From contig NZ_CP046171.1 in assembly GCF_011801125.1 (NCBI RefSeq), forward strand, positions 5,270,001 to 5,334,000: a stretch of DNA of 64,000 nt, written 5' to 3'. Of the stretch, positions 31,732 through 43,668 are shown piece by piece. Position numbers and translations under genes: made by a program. Each line of letters begins with the position of its first letter. The first letter of the stretch is position 1. The notes below the pieces were generated by a model. The model did not search any database and had not been told where the DNA came from. It was given only the letters and a program-made list of their open reading frames with translations. This stretch comes from Nocardia brasiliensis. Lineage in GTDB: Bacteria > Actinomycetota > Actinomycetes > Mycobacteriales > Mycobacteriaceae.

Positions 31732-33288
31732 ATGCGCTGGACTCGGGCCGTCGTGCTGGCCGCGACACTCTCGACAGTTATCGCCGGATGCGGGGCGGGG
31801 CCCTCCGACCGTCCCGGCGTTGCCGTCGAGCGCCAGCGGGTCGGCGGCGCGGCTACCACCTCGCCCGCCCCGCCCCCGCCGCCGAGCGCCGAACTGCCGA
31901 AATCCGATCTGTCCTGGCGTGAATGCACCAAGCCGACCCTCGACCTGCTCGGCTTCGGGCCAGCCCCGGCGGGCCTGGTACTCGACTGCGCCGAGTTCAC
32001 CACGCCGATCGATGCGGCGGGCTCGGTGAGCGGCAAGTTCCGGACCGCCGCCATTCGCGCCAAACTGCCGCAGACCCCCGCCGACGTGGCCCCGCTGGTC
32101 CTCACCTCCGGCTCGGACCGGTCCTCGACGGCCACCCTCGCGGGTCTGGCCACCGGGCCGGCGAGCGCACTGCTGGCCGCGCGGCCGATCGTCGCGGTGG
32201 ACCGCCGCGGCATCGGCAGCTCGCTGCCGATCGACTGCCTGCCCGCCGAGATCCGCAAGGGCATGGCCGACAACGCCCAATTCGGGCCGGGCGCAGCCGA
32301 TCCGGTCGAGGCGATGATCGAGTACAGCCAGGACGGCACCATCGCCTGCCGCGACTTCCTGCAGCCCTCCGAGGGCACCTTCGACGCACCTCACGCCGCC
32401 GACGACATCGAGCAGCTGCGCAGGGTGTGGCAGGTCGAGCACATCGCGCTGCTCGGCACCGGCAACGGAGCGAAGGTCGCGCTGAGCTACGCCCGCAAGT
32501 ACGGCGATCACCTGGCCCGGCTCGTGCTCGACTCCCCCGAGGCCGTCGCCGTCGACGCCACCACCCGCGCCGAACAGCAATTGACGGGCGCCGAAGCCGC
32601 GTTGACCGCGTTCGCCCAGCGCTGCACCGGACTCGGCTGTTCGCTCGGCGCCGATCCGCGCGCCGCGATCACCGAACTGGTGAACCGCGCCGGTTCCGGT
32701 CAGCTGGGCGATATCTCGGCCAACGCGCTGCTCACCGCGGTGTCGGGATTCCTCGGCGGACCGCGCGCCGACCAGGCCGACCGGGTCGGTGAACTCGCCG
32801 ACGCGCTGTCGGCGGCCGGGCGCGGCGATCGCGCCGCGCTCGCCACCCTGATCCAGCGAGAATCCGCGGCGATCAGCAGCGACGGCCAATTCGTGAACCG
32901 CTGCACCGACATTCAGCAGCCGCCCACACCCGTCAGGGCCAAGGAACTGATGGGCGAGTGGGCGAGCAAGTATCCGGTGTTCGGTCGCGCGAAGGCGATC
33001 TCGCTGATGGGCTGCGCGGCCTGGCCGGTGTCGAACACGCCGCAGCTGCCCGAGAAGCTCGACCTGCCGGTGCTGCTGCTCGGCGGCATCGCCGATCCGG
33101 TGGTCGGCAACGCCGGGCAGGCCTCGGTCGCCGGTGCACTCGGCAAAGCGGGCGCCAGGCAGGCCGGACTCACCTGGCAGGGCTTCGGTCATCCGGTGAC
33201 CAATCATTCGACCTGTGCCCAGCGCATCCTGGTCGACTACCTGAAAGACGCGAAGCTGCCCGCCGACGGCACCGCCTGCCCGGCCTGA
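31732..33288 (+). CDS. Secreted alpha/beta-hydrolase lipoprotein (Rv2672-like)
   Basis: This 518-residue lipoprotein has the signal MRWTRAVVLAATLSTVIAGC and lipobox IAGC at residue 20. A Pro-rich linker leads to a tripeptidyl-peptidase/CaeA-type fold. PIVAVDRRGIGSSLPIDC and a TAP-like C-terminal domain (LPVLLLGGIADPVVGNAGQAS with Asp, WQGFGHPVTN with His) are present. The nucleophile elbow reads LLGTGNGAKVAL, so glycine replaces the catalytic serine of GxSxG. It may be a binding protein rather than a peptidase. It is placed like Rv2672, upstream of aftC. Confidence 0.85.
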   Translation: MRWTRAVVLAATLSTVIAGCGAGPSDRPGVAVERQRVGGAATTSPAPPPPPSAELPKSDLSWRECTKPTLDLLGFGPAPAGLVLDCAEFTTPIDAAGSVSGKFRTAAIRAKLPQTPADVAPLVLTSGSDRSSTATLAGLATGPASALLAARPIVAVDRRGIGSSLPIDCLPAEIRKGMADNAQFGPGAADPVEAMIEYSQDGTIACRDFLQPSEGTFDAPHAADDIEQLRRVWQVEHIALLGTGNGAKVALSYARKYGDHLARLVLDSPEAVAVDATTRAEQQLTGAEAALTAFAQRCTGLGCSLGADPRAAITELVNRAGSGQLGDISANALLTAVSGFLGGPRADQADRVGELADALSAAGRGDRAALATLIQRESAAISSDGQFVNRCTDIQQPPTPVRAKELMGEWASKYPVFGRAKAISLMGCAAWPVSNTPQLPEKLDLPVLLLGGIADPVVGNAGQASVAGALGKAGARQAGLTWQGFGHPVTNHSTCAQRILVDYLKDAKLPADGTACPA

Positions 33289-33303
33289 TCGAGCGTCGAT
33301 CAG
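33285..33303 (+). terminator. Hairpin overlapping the stop of the Rv2672-like gene
   Basis: CTGATCGA, loop GCG, TCGATCAG: a perfect eight-base-pair stem including the TGA stop. There is no T-run, so it may only modulate readthrough to aftC 53 bp later. Confidence 0.35.
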
Positions 33304-33355
33304 CGCCTCTAGCGGCGCGTCGAGGAGGTCCGGGCAACCGGATCGACGGGATCCG

Positions 33356-34675
33356 GTGTACCGTGCCCCAGTGTTACTTCGACAGCTCGAGCCCCGCACC
33401 GCTCGCACCACCGCCGAGGTGATCAAGTTCGCACTCTGGCCCATCGCGGTCATGACCGTGCTGAACCGGGTTTTCATCAAGGCTGTCAACGGATACATCA
33501 CCGATGACTTCCGTCCGGTCTACCAGGCATCACTGGACTTCCTGAACCGGCGGCCGGTCTACTGGGCGAACTTCGACTGGGTCGATCCGCACTACCTGTA
33601 CTACCCGAGCGGCACGCTGCTGATCGCGCCCGTGGCATGGGTACACGACTACGAGAAGGCGCGCTGGCTGTTCATCCTGGTGAACGTCATCGCGATCCTG
33701 CTCGCCTGGTATCTGCTGCTGCGGCTGTTCCGCTTCACGGTGGGTTCGGTCGTCGCGCCGGTGTTGCTGCTGGCGATGTTCATGTCCGAGACCGTCACCA
33801 ACACACTGGTCTTCACCAACGTCAACGGCTGCATCCTCGCCGCCGAGCTGATCTTCCTGCACCTGCTGCTCAAGCGTCGCGATCTGTGGGCCGGTGCGGC
33901 CCTCGGCTTGAGTCTCGCGGTGAAACCGACACTGATACCGCTGCTGCTCATCGCTCTCGTACGCGGTCAGTGGAAGGTCTTCCTCACCGCCCTCGGCGTG
34001 CCTGCCGCGTTGATGGCGATCGCCTGGCCGCTCTCGCAGGACCCGGAGAAGTTCTTCACCCACACCGCGCCCTACCTTTTCGAGACGCGCGACTACTTCA
34101 ACAGCGCGATCGCGGGCAACGGTGAGTACTACGGCCTGCCGCCGTGGCTGATCTGGGGCATGCGCCTCGGCATGGGCGTGCTCGTCGCCATCTCGCTGTG
34201 GCTGCTCTACCGGTACTACCGCGAAGACGAACTGTTCTTCGTGTGCACCTCGTCCGGTGTGCTGCTCACCGCGATGTTCCTGCTGCCCTCGCTGGGCCAG
34301 ATGTACTACTCGATGATGCTGTTCCCGTTCCTGATGACCGTGGTGCTGCGCAATTCGGTGCTGCGCAACTGGCCCGCCTGGCTCGCGGTCTTCGGGTTCA
34401 TGAGCTACGACAAGTGGCTCTCGGACCGGCCCGGCTGGCAGCACTGGGGTCGCGATCTCGAGTACCTGCGCATCACCTTCGGCTGGGGTCTGCTGCTGCT
34501 CGTCGTGTTCTGCGTGCTCGGCGAGCGGTACCTGTCCGCGCGGCGCGAAGGACGGCTGCAGTTCGGCATCGACCCGACCTGGATCAAGCCGGTGCCCGGC
34601 ACGGCGAAATCCGCGGCGCCCAGCTCGTCCAACGGCGCGGCGACAGCTGTCGCCAAACCTATTAGCGTGGAGTGA
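33356..34675 (+). CDS. aftC: Arabinofuranosyltransferase AftC-like (GT87)
   Basis: This 439-residue polytopic glycosyltransferase has at least nine hydrophobic helices. The GT87 signature includes TDDFRPVYQASLDFLNRRPVYWANFDWVDPHYLYYPSGTLLI and LAVKPTLIPLLLIALVRGQW. Mycobacterial AftC adds alpha-1,3-branching arabinofuranose from decaprenyl-phosphoarabinose to arabinogalactan and lipoarabinomannan. Position between Rv2672-like and msrB matches Rv2673. The GTG start at 33356 gives the family length, and the stop overlaps the msrB ATG by one base. Confidence 0.88.
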   Translation: MYRAPVLLRQLEPRTARTTAEVIKFALWPIAVMTVLNRVFIKAVNGYITDDFRPVYQASLDFLNRRPVYWANFDWVDPHYLYYPSGTLLIAPVAWVHDYEKARWLFILVNVIAILLAWYLLLRLFRFTVGSVVAPVLLLAMFMSETVTNTLVFTNVNGCILAAELIFLHLLLKRRDLWAGAALGLSLAVKPTLIPLLLIALVRGQWKVFLTALGVPAALMAIAWPLSQDPEKFFTHTAPYLFETRDYFNSAIAGNGEYYGLPPWLIWGMRLGMGVLVAISLWLLYRYYREDELFFVCTSSGVLLTAMFLLPSLGQMYYSMMLFPFLMTVVLRNSVLRNWPAWLAVFGFMSYDKWLSDRPGWQHWGRDLEYLRITFGWGLLLLVVFCVLGERYLSARREGRLQFGIDPTWIKPVPGTAKSAAPSSSNGAATAVAKPISVE

Positions 34676-35118
34676 TGAGTTCCGAAGCCGACACCTCCCT
34701 GCCCGCACCGCGGATCCAGCTGACGCCGCAGCAATGGCGGTCGAAGCTGAGCCCCGAGGAGTACGCGGTACTGCGCGAGGCCGCGACCGAACGCCCCTTC
34801 GTCGGTGAGTACACCGACACCAAAACCGAAGGCGTGTACCAGTGCCGGGCCTGCGGTGCCGAATTGTTCCGCAGCACCGAGAAATTCGACTCGCACTGCG
34901 GCTGGCCCTCGTTCTTCGACCCCGCCGAATCCGACGCGGTGATCCTGAAAGCCGACGACACCCTCGGCATGCACCGCGTCGAAGTCCTCTGCGCCACCTG
35001 CCACAGCCACCTCGGCCACGTCTTCGAAGGCGAGGGCTACAACACCCCCACCGACAAGCGCTACTGCATCAACTCGATCTCACTGCGGTTACAGCCCACT
35101 GAGGCTCCTGCCGACTGA
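34675..35118 (+). CDS. msrB: Peptide-methionine (R)-S-oxide reductase MsrB
   Basis: This 147-residue repair enzyme reduces methionine-R-sulfoxide in proteins. Zinc pairs CRAC and CATC, CGWPSFF, HSHLGHVFEGEG and the catalytic RYCINSISL are all present. The ATG at 34675 shares its first base with the stop of aftC (TGATG). It matches Rv2674. Confidence 0.96.
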   Translation: MSSEADTSLPAPRIQLTPQQWRSKLSPEEYAVLREAATERPFVGEYTDTKTEGVYQCRACGAELFRSTEKFDSHCGWPSFFDPAESDAVILKADDTLGMHRVEVLCATCHSHLGHVFEGEGYNTPTDKRYCINSISLRLQPTEAPAD

Positions 35119-35345
35119 GTCGACCCTGGTCTCGAACTGCCAGCGGGTTCGGTGGCTACAGTTCAGCGTGCTCGAAGGTGGGCCGATGGGTTGTGCTGGG
35201 ATGCTGCTTCGGGGTGTAGGCGGCGGTCGGCGCCGCCGCACAACACTTGGTGTGCAACGTTGTTCGTAGTCCAGGTCGTGACCCCGACCTTGCGGGCGTT
35301 ACGAGGCGAATCGTTGTCGTCACGCCCGCGGGTCTGCCGGGACTC

Positions 35346-36041
35346 CTACGGCAGTGCGGTGATGAGCTTTTCGAGTTCGACGCGGGGGCCGGTGAAGAAG
35401 GGGACCTCTTCGCGGACGTGCAGGCGGGCCTCGGTGGCGCGCAGGTCGCGCATCAGGTCGACGATGCGGTGCAGTTCGGGGGCCTCGAAGGCGAGGATCC
35501 ACTCGTAGTCGCCGAGGGCGAACGAGCTGACCGTGTTGGCGCGCACGTCGGGGTAGCCGCGGGCGGCCTTGCCGTGGTCGGCGAGCATCTTGCGGCGCTC
35601 TTCGTCGGGCAGCAGGTACCACTCGTAGGAGCGGACGAACGGGTAGACGCAGATGTAGTTGCCCGGGTCCTCGCCGGCCAGGAAGGCGGGGACGTGGCTC
35701 TTGTTGAACTCGGCAGGGCGGTGCAGTGCCACGTTGCTCCACACGGGGGCGCTCGCGCGACCCAGTTCGGTGGTGCGGCGGAAGTCCGCGTACGCGGCCT
35801 GCAGGTCCTCGACCCGCTCGGCGTGCGTCCAGATCATGAAGTCCGCGTCGGCCCGCATGCCCGCCACGTCGTAGATGCCGCGGACCACGACCTCGCGGTC
35901 GGCCAAGCCCTCGAAGAACGCCCGCGCCTCTTTGATCGCCGCGGCCCGGTCGTCGCCGAGCACGCCCGGCTGCACCTGGAATACCGAGAACATCAGGTAC
36001 CGGATCGTCGAATTGAGTGCTTGATAGTCCAGTCGCGCCAT
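35346..36041 (-). CDS. chdC: Coproheme decarboxylase ChdC (HemQ)
   Basis: This 231-residue enzyme converts coproheme to heme b, the last step of the coproporphyrin-dependent pathway. [90 protein letters not shown] are conserved. The Tyr in FVRSYEWY and the His in [10 protein letters not shown] are the catalytic and heme-ligand residues of the family. It is on the same strand as cgoX, 75 bp apart, as in Rv2676c-Rv2677c. Confidence 0.96.
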   Translation of the reverse strand: MARLDYQALNSTIRYLMFSVFQVQPGVLGDDRAAAIKEARAFFEGLADREVVVRGIYDVAGMRADADFMIWTHAERVEDLQAAYADFRRTTELGRASAPVWSNVALHRPAEFNKSHVPAFLAGEDPGNYICVYPFVRSYEWYLLPDEERRKMLADHGKAARGYPDVRANTVSSFALGDYEWILAFEAPELHRIVDLMRDLRATEARLHVREEVPFFTGPRVELEKLITALP

Positions 36042-36115
36042 ACCCCCCATCGTGCCACTCCCCCTCCCTCGCGCGGCGGTGCGGTAGCTCACTGCGCTTA
36101 GGCCGGGAAGCGCTG

Positions 36116-37459
36116 CTACACCGTGGCGGCGACGCGATGGGCGGCGGTGGTGCCGGAGGCGACGCAGGCGGGGACGCCGACGCCGTGCAGGTAGGCGCCG
36201 GCGAGGGCGAGGCCGTCGAGCGACGCCACGGCGGATTCGGCGGCGGCGACGCGCTCAGTGTGGCCGGGAGCGTATTGGGGTAGTCCGCCGCGCCAGCGTT
36301 GCACGGCGGCGTCGGTGGGCGCGATGACGGTGCCGGTGACGGTGCCCAGATCCGCCGCGGCGGTGGTGATCAGGTCGGTATCGGACCAGGACAAGGTGCT
36401 GTCGTCACCGAATTTGCCGAAGGAGACGCGCACCAGCGCGGTGTCGCGCTCGGCGAGATGCGTCCATTTGCGACTGGAGAGCGTGAAGGCCTTGGCGCGC
36501 AAGGGTTCCCCGGTCGCCACCAGAATCCCGGAATGCCGGGGCAGCTCGGCTTCCACCGGAAGCGCAAGGGCGACAACGACGGACGAGGACAACTCGATGC
36601 CCGCGAGCGCGGTCGCGGCGTCCGGCGCTACGGCGCCGAGCAGGCGCGCGGTCACCGGCGCGGGCGTGGCGAGCACGACGGCGTCGACCGCGCCGACCGG
36701 ATCGACCACCCATCCGCGCAGGCCGCGCGCGAGCCGGGTCGCGGGCGTCGCCGTGACGAACTTCGCGCCGGATCGCGCCGCCAGCGCCTCCAACAGCACC
36801 CGGTATCCGTCCCGGATACCGCCGAACACCGGCGAATTGGACGGCGGCGGCAGCGCGACCGCGACGGCATGGGTGAGGCTGGGCGCGCCGTCGTCGAGGG
36901 CGGCGGCCAACGTGGGCAGCGCGGCCCGCACCCCGATCGAGCGGGAGCTGCCCGCGTAGACACCGCCGAGCAGCGGATCGACGCTGCGTTCGGCGACCTG
37001 CGCGCCGAAACGGTCGGCGATCAGTCGGTAGACGTCGATGTCGGCGCCCGGCTCCCAGACCAGCGGCCGTCGCGGTTCCGCGGCGATCCGGGCCAGGGTT
37101 TCCGCGTCGACAAGGCCGCGCATCGACTCGGCGTCCGACGGTATGCCCATCAGCGTTCGCTCGGGCAGCGGACGCGCCGCGCCGCCGGACCACAGCAGCG
37201 GCCGCAGCCCTGCGGGCGTCACGAGCTGGGTTTGCAAGCCGAGTTCGCGCAGCAGCTCCGGCACCTCGGGCCTGCGGCCGACGAACGCCTCGGCGCCGAG
37301 ATCCAAAGGGCCCCCGGCGAGTTCGCCGGTGTAGAGGATGCCGCCGAGCCGTTCGGCCCGGTCGAGCACCAGGATCTCGGCCTCGGTGCCGAGCAGCACC
37401 CGCATCCGATACGCGGCGACCAAGCCGCTGATCCCGCCACCGACCACCGCGATCCTCAT
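36116..37459 (-). CDS. cgoX: Coproporphyrinogen III oxidase (HemY-type)
   Basis: This 447-residue FAD enzyme oxidises coproporphyrinogen III to coproporphyrin III (older name protoporphyrinogen oxidase). The N-terminal dinucleotide fold [19 protein letters not shown] and LDRAERLGG, the middle [15 protein letters not shown] and the C-terminal flavin motif [20 protein letters not shown] are as expected. In M. tuberculosis it lies next to hemE; here a gyrB paralogue and a large intergenic region separate them, so it needs its own promoter. Confidence 0.95.
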   Translation of the reverse strand: MRIAVVGGGISGLVAAYRMRVLLGTEAEILVLDRAERLGGILYTGELAGGPLDLGAEAFVGRRPEVPELLRELGLQTQLVTPAGLRPLLWSGGAARPLPERTLMGIPSDAESMRGLVDAETLARIAAEPRRPLVWEPGADIDVYRLIADRFGAQVAERSVDPLLGGVYAGSSRSIGVRAALPTLAAALDDGAPSLTHAVAVALPPPSNSPVFGGIRDGYRVLLEALAARSGAKFVTATPATRLARGLRGWVVDPVGAVDAVVLATPAPVTARLLGAVAPDAATALAGIELSSSVVVALALPVEAELPRHSGILVATGEPLRAKAFTLSSRKWTHLAERDTALVRVSFGKFGDDSTLSWSDTDLITTAAADLGTVTGTVIAPTDAAVQRWRGGLPQYAPGHTERVAAAESAVASLDGLALAGAYLHGVGVPACVASGTTAAHRVAATV

Positions 37460-37625
37460 GCCTTCGACGCTATCCCCCGGCGTGGCCGCGTGTCCCACCG
37501 GTCCGCCGCGGCGCAGGCGGACTGTGCGCCGCGCACCGCGGACGCCCGCGCCGCGCACCGCGAGACCCGACCCACAAGGCCGAATTGCGGCATTTGTCCG
37601 ATTTACTCGAACACCCTTCCGGCGT

Positions 37626-37658
37626 CCATGTGAGCGAATCTTATACCTGCTCACATGG
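37626..37658. promoter_or_regulatory. Operator-like inverted repeat between cgoX and gyrB2
   Basis: CCATGTGAGC (37626-37635) and GCTCACATGG (37649-37658) are exact inverted copies separated by 13 bp that include TTATAC (37641-37646), a -10-like hexamer. The arrangement suggests a dimeric regulator binding across a promoter. A second -10-like TATGAT lies at 37760-37765 nearer gyrB2. Either divergent gene could be the target. Confidence 0.6.
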
Positions 37659-37756
37659 GGAGGGTTGCAATCATGAGTTTTGAACCATCTAGAGCGCATC
37701 TAGGCATCTTTAATCGCCATCATAGATTCGTCGGGCCAGGTTCTGAGATTGCCTAA

Positions 37757-39910
<2,154 letters not shown>

Positions 39911-39963
39911 GTCCCGCAGAAATGGCAGCCGTGCTGGTACACCGCGGCGTGTTCCTCGAGGCT

Positions 39964-39995
39964 CCTCGGTGGCGCAGCGATTTGCGCCACCGAGG
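39964..39995. terminator. Bidirectional terminator between gyrB2 and hemE
   Basis: CCTCGGTGGCGCA, loop GCGATT, TGCGCCACCGAGG: a perfect 13-bp stem between two convergent genes. No T-run on either side. Confidence 0.75.
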
Positions 39996-40027
39996 GGCCG
40001 ACCACACACCGCCGATACGTCGACTCC

Positions 40028-41083
40028 CTACAGCTCGTGGATCAACTCCACGAGCGCGGTCAGCACGCCGGGGTCGGTGTCGGGGAGGACGCCGTGCCCG
40101 AGATTGAAGATGTGTCCCTTGGCGCCCAGGGTGATCGCCTCGTCCGCCTCGGCGGCGATGCGGCGGGCCTCGGCCTCGACCGCCGCCGACCCCGCGAACA
40201 GCACGGCCGGATCGAGGTTGCCCTGCAACGCTTTTCCGGGGCCGACCCGGCGCACCGCGTCGGTGAGCGGCACCCGCCAGTCCACGCCGACCACATCGGC
40301 GCCCGCCTCGCCCATCGCACCGAGCAGCTCACCTGTGCCCACCCCGAAGTGGATGCGCGGCACACCGGCGGCGGCGACCTCGGCGAACACCCGCTCCGAA
40401 TGCGGCAGCACGAACCGGCGGTAGTCGGCCAGCGACAGCGCCCCCGCCCACGAATCGAACAGCTGGATCGCGTCGACCCCGGCCGCCAGCTGCGCCTGCA
40501 AGAACGCGATGGTGATGTCGGTGAGCGCGCCGAGCAGCGCGTGCCAGGTCTGCGGGTCGGCGTACATCATCGACTTGGTGCGCTCGTGGTTCTTGCTCGG
40601 TCCGCCCTCGACCAGGTAGGACGCGAGGGTGAACGGGGCGCCGGCGAACCCGATCAGCGGAGTCTCGCCGAGCGCGTCGACCAGCAGCCGCACGCCGTCG
40701 GTCACCGCGCCCACCTCCTCCGGCCGCAATCGCGGCAGCGCGCGCACATCCTCGACGCTGCGCACCGGCGCGGCGATCACCGGACCGACGCCCGGCACGA
40801 TATCGAGGTCGATGCCCGCGGCCTTCAACGGAACGACGATGTCGGAGAACAGGATCGCCGCGTCCACCCGATGCCTGCGGATCGGCTGCATCGTGATCTC
40901 GCACACCAGCTCCGGATCGAAGCAGGACTCGAGCATGCCGACGCCCTTGCGCAGTTCGCGATACTCGGGCAGCGATCGTCCGGCTTGACGCATGAACCAC
41001 ACCGGGCGCCTGCTCGGCGTCGCGCCGGTGGCGGCGGCCAGGAACGGGGCATCGGTCAGGCGGCGGCGGGTGTATGTGCTCAT
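40028..41083 (-). CDS. hemE: Uroporphyrinogen decarboxylase
   Basis: This 351-residue cytoplasmic enzyme decarboxylates uroporphyrinogen III to coproporphyrinogen III. The signature [19 protein letters not shown] near the N-terminus, [28 protein letters not shown], the active-site [10 protein letters not shown] and HFGVGT..LL are present. The ATG at 41081-41083 gives the family length. It feeds the cgoX-chdC steps encoded on the other side of gyrB2. Confidence 0.97.
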   Translation of the reverse strand: MSTYTRRRLTDAPFLAAATGATPSRRPVWFMRQAGRSLPEYRELRKGVGMLESCFDPELVCEITMQPIRRHRVDAAILFSDIVVPLKAAGIDLDIVPGVGPVIAAPVRSVEDVRALPRLRPEEVGAVTDGVRLLVDALGETPLIGFAGAPFTLASYLVEGGPSKNHERTKSMMYADPQTWHALLGALTDITIAFLQAQLAAGVDAIQLFDSWAGALSLADYRRFVLPHSERVFAEVAAAGVPRIHFGVGTGELLGAMGEAGADVVGVDWRVPLTDAVRRVGPGKALQGNLDPAVLFAGSAAVEAEARRIAAEADEAITLGAKGHIFNLGHGVLPDTDPGVLTALVELIHEL

Positions 41084-41292
41084 CACGGCTATCGTATGCG
41101 GCCCCTGATCCGCGCCGAGCCGGACACCGGTGACGCATCCCACCCGAACACACCGACCGGTCGCCCTCGCTCGGCGCGGCGGCCGAGCCGCCGACACAAC
41201 CTGTGCTACCACGGAAGTTCCGGCAGAGCCCGCGCCGACTCCAGCGGCGCGCCTCCGCCTGCGCGGGGTGCACAAGGTCTACCGTCCCCTTC

Positions 41293-41931
41293 GTGACACC
41301 GCTCGACTTCCGCGACGGCGCCGCACCGACCGAGGGACCTCATGGCGAGCCAGCTCAATTTCGCGCCGCGGTCGATGCGATGGGGACCGCTACAGTGCAT
41401 CCTCGGATCGAGCTTGCGCCCATCCGGCCGCCGCAACGTCTGGCGCCCTACTCGTACGCGCTCGGCGCCGAGGTAAAGCACCCGGAAGCCGGTGTGGTGC
41501 CGGTCGATTCGGAGGGCGACGCGTTCGGCAGGCTGATCCTGCTGCACGATCCCGACGGTGCCGAGGCCTGGCACGGCACGCTGCGACTGGTCGCCTACAT
41601 CCAGGCCGACATCGACGCCGCGCTGGCCACCGACCCGCTGCTGCCCGAGGTCGCGTGGAGCTGGCTGGTGGACGCCCTCGAATCCCGGTCCGAGCCGTTC
41701 ACCGCGCTCGGCGGCACGGTCACCTCGACGAGTTCGGTGCGCTACGGCGACATCGCGGGCCCGCCCCGCGCGCACCAGCTGGAACTGCGCGCCTCCTGGA
41801 CCGCCGTCACCACCGACATCCGGCCGCACGTGGAAGGCTTCTGCGAAGTCCTCGCCTACGCCGCCGGACTCCCGCCGGCCGGAATCACCCAGCTGGAGAT
41901 GCGTCCCGGAGGTGCCGCGGACAAGCGGTAG
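41293..41931 (+). CDS. DUF3000 family protein (Rv2680-like)
   Basis: This 212-residue conserved actinobacterial protein of unknown function has FRAAVDAMGTATVHPRIELAPIRPPQRLAPYSYALGAEV, LLHDPDGAEAWHGTLRLVAYIQADID and SSVRYGDIAGPPRAHQLELRASWTA. The start is a GTG at 41293 (TPLDFRDG); the frame extends further upstream but loses family character. No membrane or catalytic motif is obvious. It precedes the RNase D/HRDC gene, as in M. tuberculosis. Confidence 0.85.
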   Translation: MTPLDFRDGAAPTEGPHGEPAQFRAAVDAMGTATVHPRIELAPIRPPQRLAPYSYALGAEVKHPEAGVVPVDSEGDAFGRLILLHDPDGAEAWHGTLRLVAYIQADIDAALATDPLLPEVAWSWLVDALESRSEPFTALGGTVTSTSSVRYGDIAGPPRAHQLELRASWTAVTTDIRPHVEGFCEVLAYAAGLPPAGITQLEMRPGGAADKR

Positions 41932-42072
41932 CGGATTTTCGCGGCCGAGCGGAAGAGACAACGACGCCGCGGCGTTGCAGAACAACGAAAGCACCCTCCG
42001 GTTCGTCGTTCCGACACACGGAAGTCCGATAGGACGACGACGGCCGCACCCCTGCACGTAAAGTTCAACAAC

Positions 42073-43329
42073 ATGTCCGTACCCGAAGAATCCGAAACCA
42101 CCGGCGCGCCTCCTCTGCTCGCGCCGGTGGATGGCGTGCCTCCGGTACTGGACACCGCCGCCGAGATCGCCGCCGCCGCCACTCGTCTCGCCGCGGGCAC
42201 CGGCCCGCTCGCCGTCGACGCCGAACGTGCCTCGGGATTCCGGTATTCGGCGCGTGCCTATCTGATCCAGCTCCGCCGCAAAGGCGCGGGCACCTTCCTC
42301 ATCGATCCGATCCCCGTCGCCGATGACCTCGCCCCGCTGGCCGCCGCGATCAACGACCTCGAATGGGTACTGCATTCGGCCGACCAGGATCTGCCCGGCC
42401 TCGCCGAGGTCGGCCTACGGCCGCAACGGTTGTTCGACACCGAATTGGGCGGCCGGCTCGCCGGATTCGAACGCGTCGGCCTGGCCGCCATGGTGGAGAA
42501 TCTGCTTGGCCACGCGCTACGCAAGGGCCACGGCGCGGCGGACTGGTCCACCCGACCACTGCCCGACGAATGGCTCAATTACGCGGCGCTGGACGTCGAA
42601 CTGCTCCTCGAACTGCGCGAGGCGGTCGCCGCCGAACTCGACGCCCAGGGCAAGAGCGATTGGGCGGCACAGGAATTCGAACACGTCAGGACCACCGAAC
42701 CGCCCGCACCGAAAGCCGACCGCTGGCGGCGCACCTCTGGCATCCACACCCTGCGTCGCGCCAGGCAGCTGGCCGTCGTGCGCGAACTGTGGACCACCAG
42801 GGACGCCCTGGCCCGCGCCCGCGACGTGGCGCCCGCGCGCATCCTGCCCGACGCCGCGATCATCGCCGCCGTGACGGCTGACCCGAAAACCATCGCCCAA
42901 CTGCGCGGACTCCCGGTGTTCGGCGGTCCGCGCCAGCGCAGGTACTCCCGCGAATGGCTGGCAGCCGTCGAACGCGGGCGCACCATGCCCGACAGTGAGC
43001 TACCGCCGCTGACCCAGCCGTTCGACGGACCGCCACCGGTCAACCGGTGGGAGCGCCGCGACCCGGCCGCCGCCGCCCGCCTCACCCGCGCCCGCACGGC
43101 GATGGGCGAACTGTCCACGCTGCATTCGATCCCCGTCGAGAACCTGCTGTCCCCGGACCTGGTCCGCCGGCTGTGCTGGGACGGACTCCCGGACTACGAC
43201 CGCGTCCCCGACTCCCCCGAAGAACTCGCCGCCGCCATCGACGGCTTCCTCAAATCCGGTGGTGCCAGGCAGTGGCAGCGTGAGCTCGCGGTGCCGCCGC
43301 TGACGGTCGCACTGACACCCGCCGCCTGA
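42073..43329 (+). CDS. Ribonuclease D-like 3'-5' exonuclease with HRDC domains
   Basis: This 418-residue protein has an N-terminal DEDD exonuclease domain: LAVDAERASGFRYSARAYLIQL (the D-x-E pair), WVLHSADQDLPGL (Asp), FDTELGGRLAGFERVGL and WLNYAALDVELLLEL (Tyr..Asp). HRDC-type helical domains follow (about 225-310 and 330-410). It should trim stable RNA 3' ends. Matches Rv2681, and lies directly upstream of the convergent dxs. Confidence 0.93.
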   Translation: MSVPEESETTGAPPLLAPVDGVPPVLDTAAEIAAAATRLAAGTGPLAVDAERASGFRYSARAYLIQLRRKGAGTFLIDPIPVADDLAPLAAAINDLEWVLHSADQDLPGLAEVGLRPQRLFDTELGGRLAGFERVGLAAMVENLLGHALRKGHGAADWSTRPLPDEWLNYAALDVELLLELREAVAAELDAQGKSDWAAQEFEHVRTTEPPAPKADRWRRTSGIHTLRRARQLAVVRELWTTRDALARARDVAPARILPDAAIIAAVTADPKTIAQLRGLPVFGGPRQRRYSREWLAAVERGRTMPDSELPPLTQPFDGPPPVNRWERRDPAAAARLTRARTAMGELSTLHSIPVENLLSPDLVRRLCWDGLPDYDRVPDSPEELAAAIDGFLKSGGARQWQRELAVPPLTVALTPAA

Positions 43330-43356
43330 GCTGCTCCCGCGTCACGCGGGAACAGC
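43330..43356 (+). terminator. Terminator hairpin after the RNase D gene
   Basis: GCTGCTCCCGCG, loop TCA, CGCGGGAACAGC: a 12-bp stem with one mismatch directly at the stop codon. No T-run. Confidence 0.6.
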
Positions 43357-43596
43357 CAGTGCATCCTGTTGCGCCACCGGAGCATGCTCTCGTGGAACCT
43401 CCTCGGCGCCACCCGCTCCGGGAGCGCCTTCGACGGACCGGCGAAACGCGGCCAGCCCCTTGTCCATCGCCGCGGCGAAGGGGCGGCCAGACCCTCGGGC
43501 AGCAAATCGTGGGCCCAGACCAAGCGGCTTCGTCCCGCACCGTACACAAACACGCCCCCGCCCCTGTGCTCCCGCAAGAGCTGACCCCACATCCAC
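43342..43596 (-). CDS. Possible small protein downstream of dxs
   Basis: The minus frame of 84 codons ends AAAMDKGLAAFRRSVEGAPGAGGAEEVPREHAPVAQQDALAVPA. The C-terminal half has a natural amphipathic look and an in-frame ATG (MDKGLAAF) that could be a better start. The N-terminal half is Gly/Arg-rich and doubtful. It lies between the convergent RNase D and dxs genes and overlaps the hairpin. I cannot name a family, and another minus frame covers the same bases. Confidence 0.3.
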   Translation of the reverse strand: MDVGSALAGAQGRGRVCVRCGTKPLGLGPRFAARGSGRPFAAAMDKGLAAFRRSVEGAPGAGGAEEVPREHAPVAQQDALAVPA

Positions 43597-43668
43597 ACCC
43601 GTTCTGCGCCGAACCCCGGCGTGTCCCCCGGCAAGTCGAGGTGTAGATCCCTAGAAGGGGTGTGGATC

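Noticed and set aside
31447..33501. 684-codon minus frame opposite the hydrolase lipoprotein
   Set aside because: Antisense shadow with repetitive Gly/Arg text; the plus frame carries signal peptide and hydrolase motifs.
43194..43634. 146-codon minus frame between RNase D and dxs genes
   Set aside because: It overlaps the end of the RNase D gene and competes with another frame; neither has a recognised family, so only the shorter one is listed, with low confidence.
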